DNA of 64,000 nucleotides from Methylobacterium terricola. GTDB lineage: Bacteria > Pseudomonadota > Alphaproteobacteria > Rhizobiales > Beijerinckiaceae. Each line of letters starts with the position of its first letter. Within the stretch, counting starts at the first letter, position 1. Position numbers and translations under genes: made by a program. The stretch covers positions 747,794 to 811,793 of the forward strand of contig NZ_VDDA01000001.1 in the NCBI RefSeq assembly GCF_006151805.1. The letters are read 5' to 3'. Under the pieces are notes generated by a model. It did no database searches, was not told where the DNA came from, and saw nothing but the letters and a program-made list of their open reading frames with translations. Positions 46,740-57,992 of this stretch are shown here, piece by piece.

Positions 46740-47915
46740 TCAGCGCAGCAGCGCCCGCGTGGCCTGATCGATCCCGTCCAGGGTCAGCGGGTACATCCTG
46801 TCGGAGAAGATCCGCCGGATCATCGCGTTCGATTGCGTGTAGCCCCATTGCGCCTGCGGCACCGGGTTGAGCCACGCCACCTTCGGGAAATGCGCGAGCA
46901 CCCGGTCGAGCCAGACCTGGCCGGCTTCCTCGTTCCAGTGCTCGACCGAGCCGCCCGCCATCGCGATCTCGTAGGGCGACATCGCGGCATCGCCGACGAA
47001 CACCACCCGGTAATCGGACGGGTAGGTGCGGATCACGTCGAGAAGCGGCGTGCCCTCGGTGTGGCGCCGGCGGTTCTCCTTCCAGACCGTCTCGTAGAGA
47101 CAGTTGTGGAAGTAGAAATGCTCGAAATGCTTGAACTCCGAGCGGGCGGCGGAGAACAGCTGCTCGGCGAGTTCGACGTGCCAGTCCATCGAGCCGCCGA
47201 CATCGAGGAACAGCAGCACCTTCACGGCGTTGCGACGCTCCGGCCGCAACCGGAGATCGAGCATGCCGTGGCGCGCCGTCTCGCGGATCGTGCCGTCGAG
47301 GTCGAGCTCCTCCGCCGCGCCGGTGCGGGCGAAGCGGCGCAGGCGCCGGAGCGCCAGCCGGATGGTGCGCGAGCCCAGTTCCGCCGAATCGTCGAGGTCC
47401 TTGAAGGTGCGCTGGTCCCAGACCTTCACCGCCCGGAAGTTGCGGTTGCCGTCCTGGCCGATGCGGATGCCCTCGGGATTGACGCCATAGGCGCCGAACG
47501 GCGAGGTGCCGCCGGTGCCGATCCATTTCGAGCCGCCCTGGTGGCGCCCCTTCTGCTCGGCCAGCCGCTCCTTCAGGGTCTCGAACAGCTTGTCCCACCC
47601 GAGCGCCTGGAGCTGCGCCCGCTCCTCCTCGGTGAGGTGCTTCTCCGCCAGCTTGCGCAGCCAGTCCTCGGGGATGGCCTGCGGCTCGACGGCCTCGCCG
47701 AGCGTCACCACGCCCTTGAAGACGCGGCCGAACACCCGGTCGAACTTGTCGAGGTTGCGCTCGTCCTTCACCAGGGCCGTGCGGGCGAGGTAGTAGAAAT
47801 TCTCCACCCGCTGGTCGGCGAGGTCGCGGTCGAGGGCCTCGAGCAGGGTCAGGTACTCGCGCAGCGAGACCGGGACCTTGGCGGCGCGCAGCTCGGTGAA
47901 GAAGGACAGCAGCAT
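46740..47915 (-). CDS. CoxE-like VWA domain protein
   Basis: A 391-residue protein of the VWA/CoxE type: an N-terminal helical half (FFTELRAAKVPVSLREYLTLLEAL at the start) and a VWA domain with the metal motif LFLDVGGSMDWH (about 225). The GGSMD variant replaces the canonical DxSxS and is usual in CoxE proteins, which work with an AAA+ MoxR partner to insert cofactors. The MoxR partner is not next to it here. ATG 47915 (MLLSFFTELR) is preferred; upstream codons remain open. Neighbour in the same direction is an EamA gene. Confidence 0.85.
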   Translation of the reverse strand: MLLSFFTELRAAKVPVSLREYLTLLEALDRDLADQRVENFYYLARTALVKDERNLDKFDRVFGRVFKGVVTLGEAVEPQAIPEDWLRKLAEKHLTEEERAQLQALGWDKLFETLKERLAEQKGRHQGGSKWIGTGGTSPFGAYGVNPEGIRIGQDGNRNFRAVKVWDQRTFKDLDDSAELGSRTIRLALRRLRRFARTGAAEELDLDGTIRETARHGMLDLRLRPERRNAVKVLLFLDVGGSMDWHVELAEQLFSAARSEFKHFEHFYFHNCLYETVWKENRRRHTEGTPLLDVIRTYPSDYRVVFVGDAAMSPYEIAMAGGSVEHWNEEAGQVWLDRVLAHFPKVAWLNPVPQAQWGYTQSNAMIRRIFSDRMYPLTLDGIDQATRALLR

Positions 47916-47947
47916 GGCGCCGATCAACGCGCCGGCGGCCCTATCGG

Positions 47948-48844
47948 TCAAGCCCCCTTCGGGATCACCGCCGGGGCCTGTCGCCGCGCCTCCGCGGCGA
48001 GGTTCCAGACGATGCCGCCGACGATCAGCGCGGCGCCGAGGAACAGCCACGGGTCGAGCGGCTCGCCGTAGAGGCGCCAGCCCAGCAGCGCGATCAGCGG
48101 GATGCGCAGGAAATCGAGCGGCATCACCAGGATGGCGTCGCCGCGGCGATAGGCGCTGGTCAGGCACCAATGCGAGGTGAGGCCTGCGATGCACAGGACC
48201 GCCAGCGCCAGCCCGTGCCGCCCCTCGAAGGCGTGGACCGGGGCGGCGGGGAAGATCCGGCCGGCGGCGAGGTTGAGCGGCAGCTGGATCAGGTTCATCC
48301 AGAACAGGATCGACAGCACGCTCTCGGTCCGGGTCAGCGCCTTGGTGGCGACCGCGGTCAGGGCGAACAGGATCGCGGAGAGCAGCACCACCAGGCTCGC
48401 CGGCTGCAGGGCGGCCAGCCCTGGCCGCAGCACCACCAGCACGCCGAGGAAGCCGAGGACCACCGCGGCGACCCGGCTCGCGGTCAGCCGCTCGCGCAGG
48501 ATCAGCACCGCCAGCAGCGTGACCCAGGCCGGCGTGGTGAATTCGAGGGCGAAGACGACCGCCAGCGGCAGCAGCGTGACGCCGAGCGACCAGGCGTAGT
48601 TACCGCCCCAATGGACGAGGTTGCGGGCGAGGTGCAGCCGCAGGCGCCGGGCCGGCAGCGGCCGGCGACGGACGAGCGCGACCACGCCGACGACCGCCAC
48701 CCCGGCCGCCGCCCGGACCGCCAGGATGTCGAAGAGGCCGAGCGCCGGTGCCACCTCGCGCACCGCGATGGCGGTGGCCGAGAACGACAGCAGGGCGCCG
48801 GCCATCCACAGGACGACGGCGACGAGGTCGGGGAGGGGCTTCAC
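47948..48844 (-). CDS. EamA/DMT-family transporter
   Basis: A 298-residue ten-helix permease with two EamA repeats (GALLSFSATAIAVREVAPALGLFDI, ALEFTTPAWVTLLAVLILRERLTA, AILFALTAVATKALTRTE). Start and length fit the family. It is directly downstream of hemF (same direction, 10 bp) and upstream of the VWA gene, so the three may share a transcript. Substrate unknown. Confidence 0.88.
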   Translation of the reverse strand: MKPLPDLVAVVLWMAGALLSFSATAIAVREVAPALGLFDILAVRAAAGVAVVGVVALVRRRPLPARRLRLHLARNLVHWGGNYAWSLGVTLLPLAVVFALEFTTPAWVTLLAVLILRERLTASRVAAVVLGFLGVLVVLRPGLAALQPASLVVLLSAILFALTAVATKALTRTESVLSILFWMNLIQLPLNLAAGRIFPAAPVHAFEGRHGLALAVLCIAGLTSHWCLTSAYRRGDAILVMPLDFLRIPLIALLGWRLYGEPLDPWLFLGAALIVGGIVWNLAAEARRQAPAVIPKGA

Positions 48845-48854
48845 CAGGACCCTT

Positions 48855-49763
48855 CTACGGCCAGCGCACCGTCGGCGGCATCGACGACAGGATCGACGCG
48901 ACGTTGCCGCCGGTCTTCAGCCCGAAGATCGTGCCGCGGTCGTAGAGCAGGTTGAACTCGACGTAGCGGCCGCGGCGGACCTGCTGCTCGTGGCGATCGG
49001 CCTCGGTCCACGGCGTCGCGACGTTGCGCCGGACGATCTCGGGATAGACGCCTAGGAAGGCGCCTCCGACCTCGCGGGTGAAGGCGAGGTCGGCGGCCGG
49101 ATCGCCGGTCCAGTGGTAATCGTAGAAGATGCCGCCGATGCCGCGCGGCTCGTCCCGGTGCTTGAGGTGGAAATACTCGTCGCACCAAGCCTTGTAGCGG
49201 GCGTAGTCGGCCGCCGGATGCCGGGCGCAGGCGGATTCGAACGCGGCGTGGAAGGCGACCGTGTCCGGGTCCTCCTGCGTCCGGCGCCGGTCGAGGACCG
49301 GGGTCAGGTCGGCTCCGCCGCCGAACCACGTCTTCGTCGTCACCACGAAGCGGGTGTTCATGTGCACGGTGGGCACGTTCGGGTTCCACGGATGGGCGAT
49401 CAGCGAGATGCCCGTCGCAAAGAAGCGCGGATCCTCCGCGGCGCCCGGGATCTGGCCGCGGAACTCGGGCGCGAACTCGCCATGCACCGCCGAGACGTGG
49501 ACGCCGCATTTCTCGAACACCCGGCCGCGCAGCATCGCCATGGTGCCGCCGCCGCCCGGCGCGCCGGAATGGTCCCTGCGCTCCCACGGCGTGCGTTCGA
49601 ACCGGCCCGGCCCGCCGGCCTCGGGGGCGAACGGTCCCGTCGCCTCGTCCTCGATCCGCTCGAGGGCGGCGCAGATGCGGTCGCGCAGGGTCGAGAACCA
49701 GGTGGTCGCCTCGGTCTTGAGCGCGGCGATGTCGGGAACGGTGTCGGTCATGGGCGGCGTCAT
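48855..49763 (-). CDS. hemF: Oxygen-dependent coproporphyrinogen III oxidase
   Basis: A 302-residue haem-synthesis enzyme that decarboxylates coproporphyrinogen III with O2. Signature stretches: [75 protein letters not shown], and the ending [36 protein letters not shown] 49763 and ATG 49751 are both in frame; the former is used here. It precedes the EamA gene with a 10-bp gap and follows trmL. Confidence 0.97.
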   Translation of the reverse strand: MTPPMTDTVPDIAALKTEATTWFSTLRDRICAALERIEDEATGPFAPEAGGPGRFERTPWERRDHSGAPGGGGTMAMLRGRVFEKCGVHVSAVHGEFAPEFRGQIPGAAEDPRFFATGISLIAHPWNPNVPTVHMNTRFVVTTKTWFGGGADLTPVLDRRRTQEDPDTVAFHAAFESACARHPAADYARYKAWCDEYFHLKHRDEPRGIGGIFYDYHWTGDPAADLAFTREVGGAFLGVYPEIVRRNVATPWTEADRHEQQVRRGRYVEFNLLYDRGTIFGLKTGGNVASILSSMPPTVRWP

Positions 49764-49780
49764 TCCCCAGCACTAGAGCA

Positions 49781-49815
49781 TTTTCCGACGAAGCGGATAC
49801 CGGTTCGTCGAAAAA
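49781..49815. repeat. Intergenic palindrome between trmL and hemF
   Basis: ttttccgacgaa and ttcgtcgaaaaa form an imperfect stem around gcggataccgg. It resembles a repeat commonly seen between rhizobial genes. It lies ahead of hemF in its transcription direction and may be a promoter-proximal element or a terminator for trmL. Confidence 0.5.
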
Positions 49816-49875
49816 GGCGGCCCGTCGACGATCCGGAGCGGCGTTCGGGCGCTGCTCCCAGACGGGGCCAAGGAC

Positions 49876-50331
49876 TCAGATCGCACCGATTTGCCGGTGA
49901 CCCTCGCCCAGCATCATCCCGGCGGCCACCGCGACGTTGAGCGAGCGCATCCCTGCCCGCATCGGGATCGCCACCCGGGCATCGGCATCCGCGTGGACCG
50001 CCTCCGGTACGCCGGCCGATTCGCGCCCGACCATCAGGCAGTCGCCGTCCCGGAAGGCATGGGCCGTGTAGGGCACCGACCCGTGCGTGGTGGCGAGCAC
50101 CAGCCGGATTCCGGCCGCGCGCCGCCAGGCGTCGAAGGCGGCGTAGGAGCGGTGGCGGGTGATCGCGACGTGGTCGAGATAGTCGAGGCCAGAGCGGCGC
50201 AGGTGGCGGTCCGAGACGTCGAACCCCGCCGGCTCGATGATCTCGACGGCGACGCCGAGGCAGGCGGCGAGGCGCAGCATCGTGCCGGTGTTCTGCGGGA
50301 TGTCGGGCTGGTAGAGGGCGAGGCGCAGCAT
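49876..50331 (-). CDS. trmL: tRNA (cytidine(34)-2'-O)-methyltransferase
   Basis: A 151-residue SPOUT (knotted) methyltransferase that modifies the wobble base of tRNA-Leu. Conserved motifs: LALYQPDIPQNTGTMLRLAACLG at the start, DYLDHVAI, VPYTAHAFRDGDCLMVGRESAGVPE and the knot MRSLNVAVAAGMML. ATG 50331 fits the family length of about 155; the longer open frame to 50526 does not. Confidence 0.93.
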   Translation of the reverse strand: MLRLALYQPDIPQNTGTMLRLAACLGVAVEIIEPAGFDVSDRHLRRSGLDYLDHVAITRHRSYAAFDAWRRAAGIRLVLATTHGSVPYTAHAFRDGDCLMVGRESAGVPEAVHADADARVAIPMRAGMRSLNVAVAAGMMLGEGHRQIGAI

Positions 50332-50452
50332 GGCTTCGGGATGGTCGATTCGCGCGTCCCGGCATAGCCCGCTGCGTGGCCTGCGGCATCGCTCCCCGGT
50401 TGGCGCCGGGCAGCGGTCGCATAGCTGAGGCGGCATCACCCCCGGAGCCCGC

Positions 50453-52321
<1,869 letters not shown>

Positions 52322-52598
52322 GGCGGGCACCGCGCGCACGCCGTCCCCCGCAGGATCCGGGATCGACCCCGCTCGGGGAGCAACCACAAGGCTGGTCCCG
52401 GCATCGTCGATTCATGATTCGCGAACCCGGTCGGCTTACCCTGGCGGCGATCTCGCGGCAGCTTGCGGGCAGGCCATGTCGTCTCGGCTTCCCAACTCGT
52501 ACGAAATCCGATCGGTTGCGCCGCGATGCGGCCTCCCGCTTCGCTCAGGCGCCGTGCGTGCCGGTGACGCGCGGTCGGGACGCTGCCTCGTGGAAGCG

Positions 52599-53093
52599 GT
52601 GTCATCCCGTTTAACGAGATCGCCTCGGCGCCATCGCGCCCTCGTCGCCTCGCTGCTCGTCGCGGCGAGCCTCGGCCCGGTGCAGGCCGACCAGTTGCAG
52701 CTCAACGTGAAGGCGCAAGCCGGCGAGGCTGTGCCCGAGGCCGCGCCCGTTAACCTGGGCGGCGGATTCATCGAGTTCCTGATCACCGGTCGCATCAACG
52801 GCGTGCCGCGGCGCGACCCTTCGCCGGTCCAGGCGGCCGCGGCCCAAGCGGTGCCGCTCCAGACGGTTCCCGCTCAAGCGGCCCCGCCTCAGGACGCGGC
52901 CACCGCGGATGCGCCGGCCGGCGACGTGACCATCGTCGATTACAGCGGACCGATCGAGCCCGGCTCGGTCATCCTGAACGTGACCAAGCGGGAGGTGTAC
53001 CGCATCCTCCCGAACGGCAGGATGGCGATCTACCGGAACGACGAGACCCAGATCAGGCTCGCCCGCGCCATCCTCAAGCAGACGGGGCGGTAA
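52599..53093 (+). CDS. Short secreted protein resembling the entry to an L,D-transpeptidase domain
   Basis: A 164-residue protein with a signal peptide (RALVASLLVAASLGPVQA), a Pro/Ala/Gln-rich linker and a C-terminal segment GSVILNVTKREVYRILPNGRMAIY that looks like the start of an L,D-transpeptidase (YkuD) catalytic domain. The His/Cys active-site part expected about 70 residues later is missing; the protein ends soon after. It could be a truncated enzyme gene or a small independent protein. GTG 52599 is used because it gives a compact signal peptide; GTG 52590 is an alternative. Moderate confidence that it is expressed. Confidence 0.6.
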   Translation: MSSRLTRSPRRHRALVASLLVAASLGPVQADQLQLNVKAQAGEAVPEAAPVNLGGGFIEFLITGRINGVPRRDPSPVQAAAAQAVPLQTVPAQAAPPQDAATADAPAGDVTIVDYSGPIEPGSVILNVTKREVYRILPNGRMAIYRNDETQIRLARAILKQTGR

Positions 53094-53255
53094 GCGCCGG
53101 GCCCGGTCGAGGCCGATCCGACCCGGCAGGCGCGGCGGACAGGCGCCCGATCATGCTGCGATCGGACGCCACGTCGAGCCGTCGATGCCGGCGCGGTCGA
53201 CCACGGCGCCTGGTTCGCGGCGACGCTTCCGCTCGGTCGCCGGATGCTCTCGCGA

Positions 53256-53579
53256 CTACTGCCCCGGGCAGGCGACCGGAACGAGGGTGAAGTGCTCCCG
53301 CTCCACGACCCGCTGCGTCTTGACGTACATCGCCGGCTCGACGCCGGTCCGAACCAGGCCGCCGCTCACACGTGCGGCCGAACCCGCGTCGAAGAACGCC
53401 TGCGGCGCACGCACCAGGCGACCACGGGTGTTCTCGACCACCAGGTTCGGGACGTACTGCTTGCTGTAGCAAACATCCGAACCGGTCTGATCGACTTCGT
53501 AAGTCCTTGCAGAAGCTTCGCCGGCGATCACGCTCACGGCGAAAGCACTGAAAGCGACGAGAGCGATCTTGGTGTTCAT
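53256..53579 (-). CDS. Small secreted cysteine-containing protein
   Basis: A 107-residue protein with a clear signal peptide (MNTKIALVAFSAFAVSVIAGEASA) and a mature domain with Cys residues at about 37 and 105 (SDVCYSKQY and PVACPGQ), so one disulphide is likely. No family is recognised. ATG 53579 has GGAGG seven bases upstream and wins over the ATG two codons earlier. The adjoining upstream DNA is unusually A+T-rich. Confidence 0.75.
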   Translation of the reverse strand: MNTKIALVAFSAFAVSVIAGEASARTYEVDQTGSDVCYSKQYVPNLVVENTRGRLVRAPQAFFDAGSAARVSGGLVRTGVEPAMYVKTQRVVEREHFTLVPVACPGQ

Positions 53580-54791
53580 TATCATGCCTCCACTTGGCGC
53601 TGTGCACCGACGGATCCTTAACATGTTTTAATCTGAGTTCAACAGCCTTCGACTACTTATGGGTTTAGATTCTGAAATCAAACTCAGTATCGTTCACAGA
53701 TGGAAATTCCATTCCGACAAAATATTCGCATCGTATATTTCTGCGATCTGCCCGGGATGCCGGTGCGCGATCAGCGATCTTCTCCCTTGATTGAAGTCAT
53801 TCCACGCTGCATTGCCATAGTTTCCGCGTATGACTGACGCGATTTGGTGCATGATGGATCGATGGTGATGAGACGCACCGGTCCATTTCTACTCCATTGC
53901 TGACCGCGATGATCAAGCGGAACCGTGTGCCGGCAGCCCGGGCTGCGCCGCCCGTGCCTGGGGACGCCGCGGACTACGTAGGATGTCGGACGGAGGCCGG
54001 GCTGACGCTCCGTGCCTATGCACAGCCGAAAACGGGCTTCGACCGGCGCCGGAGAGGATCGTGGCCGGGCGCATGGGGACGTCATAGGGTCGGCGGCCGG
54101 GGCGATTCACCTGACGCCGGACCGGCACGGCGGAGGGGACCGGGAGTCGCACAGACGCCGGGGCTCAGCCGCCGCCGGCGCACATGATGCGCTGCTTCTC
54201 TCCTGACCGCGTCCTGCCTCGCGGCGGCCGTCTCCCGATCGGACGGGCAGTCACCGCCGGACTGTACGAGGATCTTGCCGGCGGCGGGGTCGATCGTCTG
54301 CGGACGATGCGCGGCCCGCGGGACGGAGGCTCGACGAAAGCGACGAGAGTCAGCCGACGATCGGCGATGCGATCGACGATCGGGGGGCACGTCCGACCCC
54401 CGTGCCGCAGCGCGCGACAGCGGCAGGGGCGGAGACGGTGATCGCAACCGTTCCTGTCCGGGCGCAAACGGCCGCCAGGAGGATTCGGCTCACGTCGGCG
54501 AGGGGGGCGCGCTCTCGCCTTGCCTGGGGTCTGCGCTGACCGCGGGTCCCTTGCCCCGGGTCTTGTACCCTCGTGCCTTGGGATCGACACGTCGATGCCA
54601 AGGCGTCCGGCGCATCGGCGACGACGCCCGTTCGGGCGTGCCTTGCGCCGTCGAACGGATCCGTTCGAAGGCGCCGCGGTAGTACTGGGCCACCGGGAGC
54701 CGCCCCCGATCGCCTTGCGGCCGACGGTCCCGCCTCCGGTCGCCTTTCCGGCGCTACGATCGGGCCGGAGGCGCAGCCTCCGGCGACGGCG
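53580..54791. other. 1.2-kb gene-poor region with an A+T-rich island
   Basis: No convincing gene was found between the small secreted protein and bamE, although several frames stay open. About 53620-53760 is markedly A+T-rich compared with its surroundings and would suit a promoter or a remnant of imported DNA. The region from about 54160 to 54600 may be a decayed coding region: fragments of signal-peptide-like sequence (LLAAVCARTG) appear on the minus strand in one frame and end at a stop. Copy B of the four-hairpin repeat lies near its right end. Confidence 0.4.
54562..54682 (-). repeat. Four-hairpin interspersed repeat, copy B (inverted relative to copy A)
   Basis: The complement of this block aligns with 27601-27720. 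The long palindrome is at 54576-54603 with one mismatch (ccttgggatcgac / gtcgatgccaagg); hairpin cgaacgga/tccgttcg at about 54652-54667 is perfect and longer than in copy A. Conserved hairpins despite base changes suggest selection on structure. Confidence 0.85.
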
Positions 54792-55256
54792 TCACCGCGC
54801 GTTGCCGAACGGCTCGAACTTGGTCAGGCCGCGCATCAGCTGGCCGAGGAAGGCCTGCTCGCCGCCGCTGGTCGGGGTGGTGCGGGAGATGAAGTCGAAC
54901 ACTCGTCCGTCCTGCTCGCCGTAGAGCGCCACGCGCTCGACCTTGAAGCCGGCATTGAAGTACACGGCCAGGACACGCTGGTCCCTCGGGCGCTCGCCCA
55001 GGAACATGACCGAGCGCTGGGTGTTCTGGCTGATGTAGTACCAGGACTTGTTGCCGACGGTGGAGACGGTGGTCGGCGTGCCAAGGGTCTGCAGCACCTG
55101 CTCGGCGCTGGCGCCCGGCCGCACCTGGGCGACGGCAGCCTCGTCGATGATGTAGCCGTGCCGGAACTCTTCGCCGATCACGCAGCCCGCGGCCGACAGA
55201 CCGATCAGGCCGGCCGCGGCGAGGCGGAGGAGCGACGGTGTGAAGCGGCGCGGCAT
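54792..55256 (-). CDS. bamE: Outer-membrane assembly lipoprotein of the BamE/OmlA/SmpA family
   Basis: A 154-residue lipoprotein with signal peptide LLRLAAAGLIGLSAAGC and the BamE pattern: HGYIIDEAAVAQVRPGASAEQVLQTLGTPTTVST, WYYISQ, then VAVYFN and FDFISRTTPT. BamE stabilises BamA-BamD in the outer-membrane protein insertion complex. ATG 55256 puts the lipobox at about residue 25. It is divergent from the bc1 chaperone gene, an arrangement seen across alphaproteobacteria. Confidence 0.9.
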   Translation of the reverse strand: MPRRFTPSLLRLAAAGLIGLSAAGCVIGEEFRHGYIIDEAAVAQVRPGASAEQVLQTLGTPTTVSTVGNKSWYYISQNTQRSVMFLGERPRDQRVLAVYFNAGFKVERVALYGEQDGRVFDFISRTTPTSGGEQAFLGQLMRGLTKFEPFGNAR

Positions 55257-55522
55257 CGAGACCTCGGGAGACGTGTGCGGGATGGTGTGACGGCCGACCG
55301 GATGGCGGCCTTGCGCGAGAAGCGACCGTTGCCGTACCCCGGGGTTGTGGCGTTGGCAAGGCACGGCCAAGGTTCCGCCACGGAGAGACGGGTCGCCGCG
55401 CAGCCGCGACGCGACGGCGATCCCGGATCGTGCAAGAGAGATGTGCAAGCGAGTTGTGCAAGCGAGTGGTCCACGAGCCGGCCTCGCGGATGAACGAGGC
55501 GCGGAAGGCGCGAGACACCCCG

Positions 55523-56080
55523 ATGATCCGAAACCCCTTCCGCCGCGACACGGCCCGGACCCGGGCCATCGAGGCGCTGCATGTCCGCATCAATGCCGGG
55601 GCCCGGGTGCCGGCGCTCTATCTCGACCTCGGCGTGCCCGATACGGTCGAGGGCCGGTTCGAGGCCTTATGCCTGCACGTGGTGCTGGTGCTGCGGCATC
55701 TGAGGCGGCTGCCGGCCCCGGCGGCGGACATCGCCCAGGACCTGGTGAACTCGGTGTTCGAGCAGCTCGATTCGTCCCTGCGCGAGCTCGGCGTCGGCGA
55801 CATGGGCGTCTCGAAGCGGATGAAGAAGCTGGCCCAGGCCTTCTACGGCCGCGCCGCCGCCTATGACGCGGCCCTCGATGCCGGCGATGTCGACGGGCTG
55901 GCGGTGGTGCTCGCCCGCAACGTCCTGGCGCGCGAGGACGTGGACGCGGCGCGGGGGCTCGCCGCCTACGTGGCGGCGGCCGATGCCGGCCTTGCGGCGA
56001 GCGACCTCGACGCCCTGATGGCCGAGGGCCCGGCCCTGCCCGACCCGTCGCGCTTCGCGGGCCATCCGGCCCGGGGCTGA
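55523..56080 (+). CDS. Ubiquinol-cytochrome c chaperone (CBP3/UQCC1 family)
   Basis: A 185-residue helical protein whose start (MIRNPFRRDTARTRAIEALHVRINAG), central ALYLDLGVPDTVEGRFEALCLHVVLVLRHL, and VSKRMKKLAQAFYGRAAAYDAAL identify the family of yeast Cbp3 and human UQCC1, factors that help cytochrome b join the bc1 complex. ATG 55523 is chosen; another in-frame ATG at 55490 is possible. It is divergent from bamE and precedes yceD by 169 bp. Exact bacterial role is inferred. Confidence 0.88.
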   Translation: MIRNPFRRDTARTRAIEALHVRINAGARVPALYLDLGVPDTVEGRFEALCLHVVLVLRHLRRLPAPAADIAQDLVNSVFEQLDSSLRELGVGDMGVSKRMKKLAQAFYGRAAAYDAALDAGDVDGLAVVLARNVLAREDVDAARGLAAYVAAADAGLAASDLDALMAEGPALPDPSRFAGHPARG

Positions 56081-56249
56081 CGCCGCACGATCCGCCCGAT
56101 CGTCCTGCCGGTGCCCCTTGCGCCGGGGCGGGGCGGGGGGCATCTCGGGAGGATCGAGCCCGACCACGCGAGAGTGCCCCTTCGGGGCTGCCGCGCCCGC
56201 TCATGCCCGTCCCCCGCATGCGCGAACAAGCATCCGGAAAGGAGCCCCC

Positions 56250-56756
56250 ATGACCCCCGACAGCGTCGGCCCGTTCTCCCGCCCGATCCTGGTCGAGCGC
56301 ACCTTGAAGGCCGGGCAGCCGGTCACCGTCGAGGCCACCGAGGCGGAGCGCGCCGCGCTCGCCCGCGATTTCGGCCTGCCGGGCATCGCGCGGCTCAGCG
56401 GGACCTTCCGCCTCTCCGGCTCGCTGCACCGGCTCCAGGTCACCGGCACCGTCGAGGCGGCGGTGACCCAGACCTGCGTCGTGACCCTCGAGCCGTTCGA
56501 CGCCACCGTGAGCGAGGAGGTCGACGTCGATTTCGCCGCCCAGGACGCGTTCGCGGGCACGCCGGCGGAAGATGCCGACATCCCCGACCCGATCGTCAAC
56601 GGCCGCATCGATCTCGGCAGCCTCGCCGCCGAATTCCTGGCGCTGGGCCTCGATCCCTACCCGCGCAAGGACGGCGTCGCCTTCGAGCCGCCGGCGGATG
56701 CGGGGGAGGAGACGCCTTTCGCCGCGCTCCAGACGCTGAAGGGCAACGACCGCTGA
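56250..56756 (+). CDS. YceD/DUF177 family protein
   Basis: A 168-residue DUF177 protein: PFSRPILVERTLKAGQPVTVEAT at the start, QTCVVTLEPFDATVSEEVDVDFA with the conserved Cys, and IDLGSLAAEFLALGLDPYPRKDG. In E. coli yceD lies in the rpmF-plsX-fabH cluster and is linked to 23S rRNA; its function is unresolved. A clear AAAGGAG box precedes ATG 56250. plsX follows at 173 bp; rpmF is absent between them. Confidence 0.9.
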   Translation: MTPDSVGPFSRPILVERTLKAGQPVTVEATEAERAALARDFGLPGIARLSGTFRLSGSLHRLQVTGTVEAAVTQTCVVTLEPFDATVSEEVDVDFAAQDAFAGTPAEDADIPDPIVNGRIDLGSLAAEFLALGLDPYPRKDGVAFEPPADAGEETPFAALQTLKGNDR

Positions 56757-56929
56757 CGGCGAGGCCCCTCGCGCGAAACGAGGCCTGACGCCGTCTCGGC
56801 ACGGAAGCCTTCAGATTTCGTTTGCGGCCCGGCGCCGGGTCGCTATTTTCCGCCGCGCCGCGGATACCTGCATCTCCACGCGCGTCATTCCCTGTCCCCG
56901 GCGGATCCGAGAGGCTGTTCGACCCCCCC

Positions 56930-57964
56930 ATGTCCCAGAGAGTGCGCATCTCGCTCGACGCGATGGGCGGCGATCACGGCCCCTCGACGGTCGTGCCCGG
57001 TGCGGGGCTCGCCCGCGAGCGCCACCCCGAGACGACGTTCCTGATGTTCGGCGACGAGGCCGTGCTCGCTCCCCTGGTCGCCGCCGAGCCGCGCCTGAAG
57101 GGGGCGGTCGAGATCCGCCACACCGCCGTGTCGGTGGCGATGGACGAGAAGCCGAGCCAGGCGGTGCGCTCGGGCCGCGGCAAGTCGTCGATGTGGAAGG
57201 CGATCCAGGCGGTGCGCGACGGCGAGGCCGATGCCGCGGTGTCGGCCGGCAATACCGGCGCCCTGATGGCGATGTCGAAGATCTGCCTCAAGACGATGTC
57301 CCACATCGAGCGCCCGGCCATCGCCTGCCTGTGGCCCACCGTGCGGGGCGAGAGCGTGGTCCTCGATGTCGGCGCCACCATCGGCACCGATGCCAACCAC
57401 CTCGTCGACATGGCGGTGATGGGCGCCGCGATGGCCCGCATCGTGTTCGACCTCGACCGTCCGACGGTCGGGCTCCTCAACGTCGGCACCGAGGAGATGA
57501 AGGGCAACGAGGCCGTCAAGGAGGCGGCCCGGATGCTGCGCGAGGCCGACCTGCCGGGCCTCGCCTATCACGGCTTCGTCGAGGGGACCGATCTCGGCCG
57601 CGGCACCGTCGACGTGGTGGTGACGGAGGGCTTCACCGGCAACATCGCGCTGAAGACCGCCGAGGGAACGGCGAAGCAGATCGCCGCCTACCTCAAGGGC
57701 GCGATGGGCCGCACCCTGATGGCGAAGATCGGCTACCTGTTCGCCCGCGGCGCCTTCCGGGCCCTGCGCGAGAAGATGAACCCGAGCCGGGCGAATGGCG
57801 GCGTCTTCCTCGGCCTCGAGGGCATCGTCATCAAGAGCCACGGCGCCGCCGATGCCGAGGGCTTCGCCAGCGCCGTCGACCTCGCATACGACATGGCCCG
57901 CCACGACCTGATGCGGACGATCCGGGAGCGCCTCGACGCGACGCCGGCCCAGGCCTCCGCATGA
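56930..57964 (+). CDS. plsX: Phosphate acyltransferase PlsX
   Basis: A 344-residue enzyme that turns acyl-ACP plus phosphate into acyl-phosphate for phospholipid synthesis. Motifs include [12 protein letters not shown] near the start, [67 protein letters not shown] and [18 protein letters not shown] 56930 gives [12 protein letters not shown]. fabH follows 28 bp later in the same operon. Confidence 0.96.
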   Translation: MSQRVRISLDAMGGDHGPSTVVPGAGLARERHPETTFLMFGDEAVLAPLVAAEPRLKGAVEIRHTAVSVAMDEKPSQAVRSGRGKSSMWKAIQAVRDGEADAAVSAGNTGALMAMSKICLKTMSHIERPAIACLWPTVRGESVVLDVGATIGTDANHLVDMAVMGAAMARIVFDLDRPTVGLLNVGTEEMKGNEAVKEAARMLREADLPGLAYHGFVEGTDLGRGTVDVVVTEGFTGNIALKTAEGTAKQIAAYLKGAMGRTLMAKIGYLFARGAFRALREKMNPSRANGGVFLGLEGIVIKSHGAADAEGFASAVDLAYDMARHDLMRTIRERLDATPAQASA

Positions 57965-57992
57965 AGACCGCCTCGGGCGTAGGGAGTAGATC

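Noticed and set aside
54082-54601. Minus-strand frames that might form a small secreted protein
   Set aside because: Three overlapping frames each carry only part of a signal-like or basic segment and no ribosome-binding site; at best a decayed gene.
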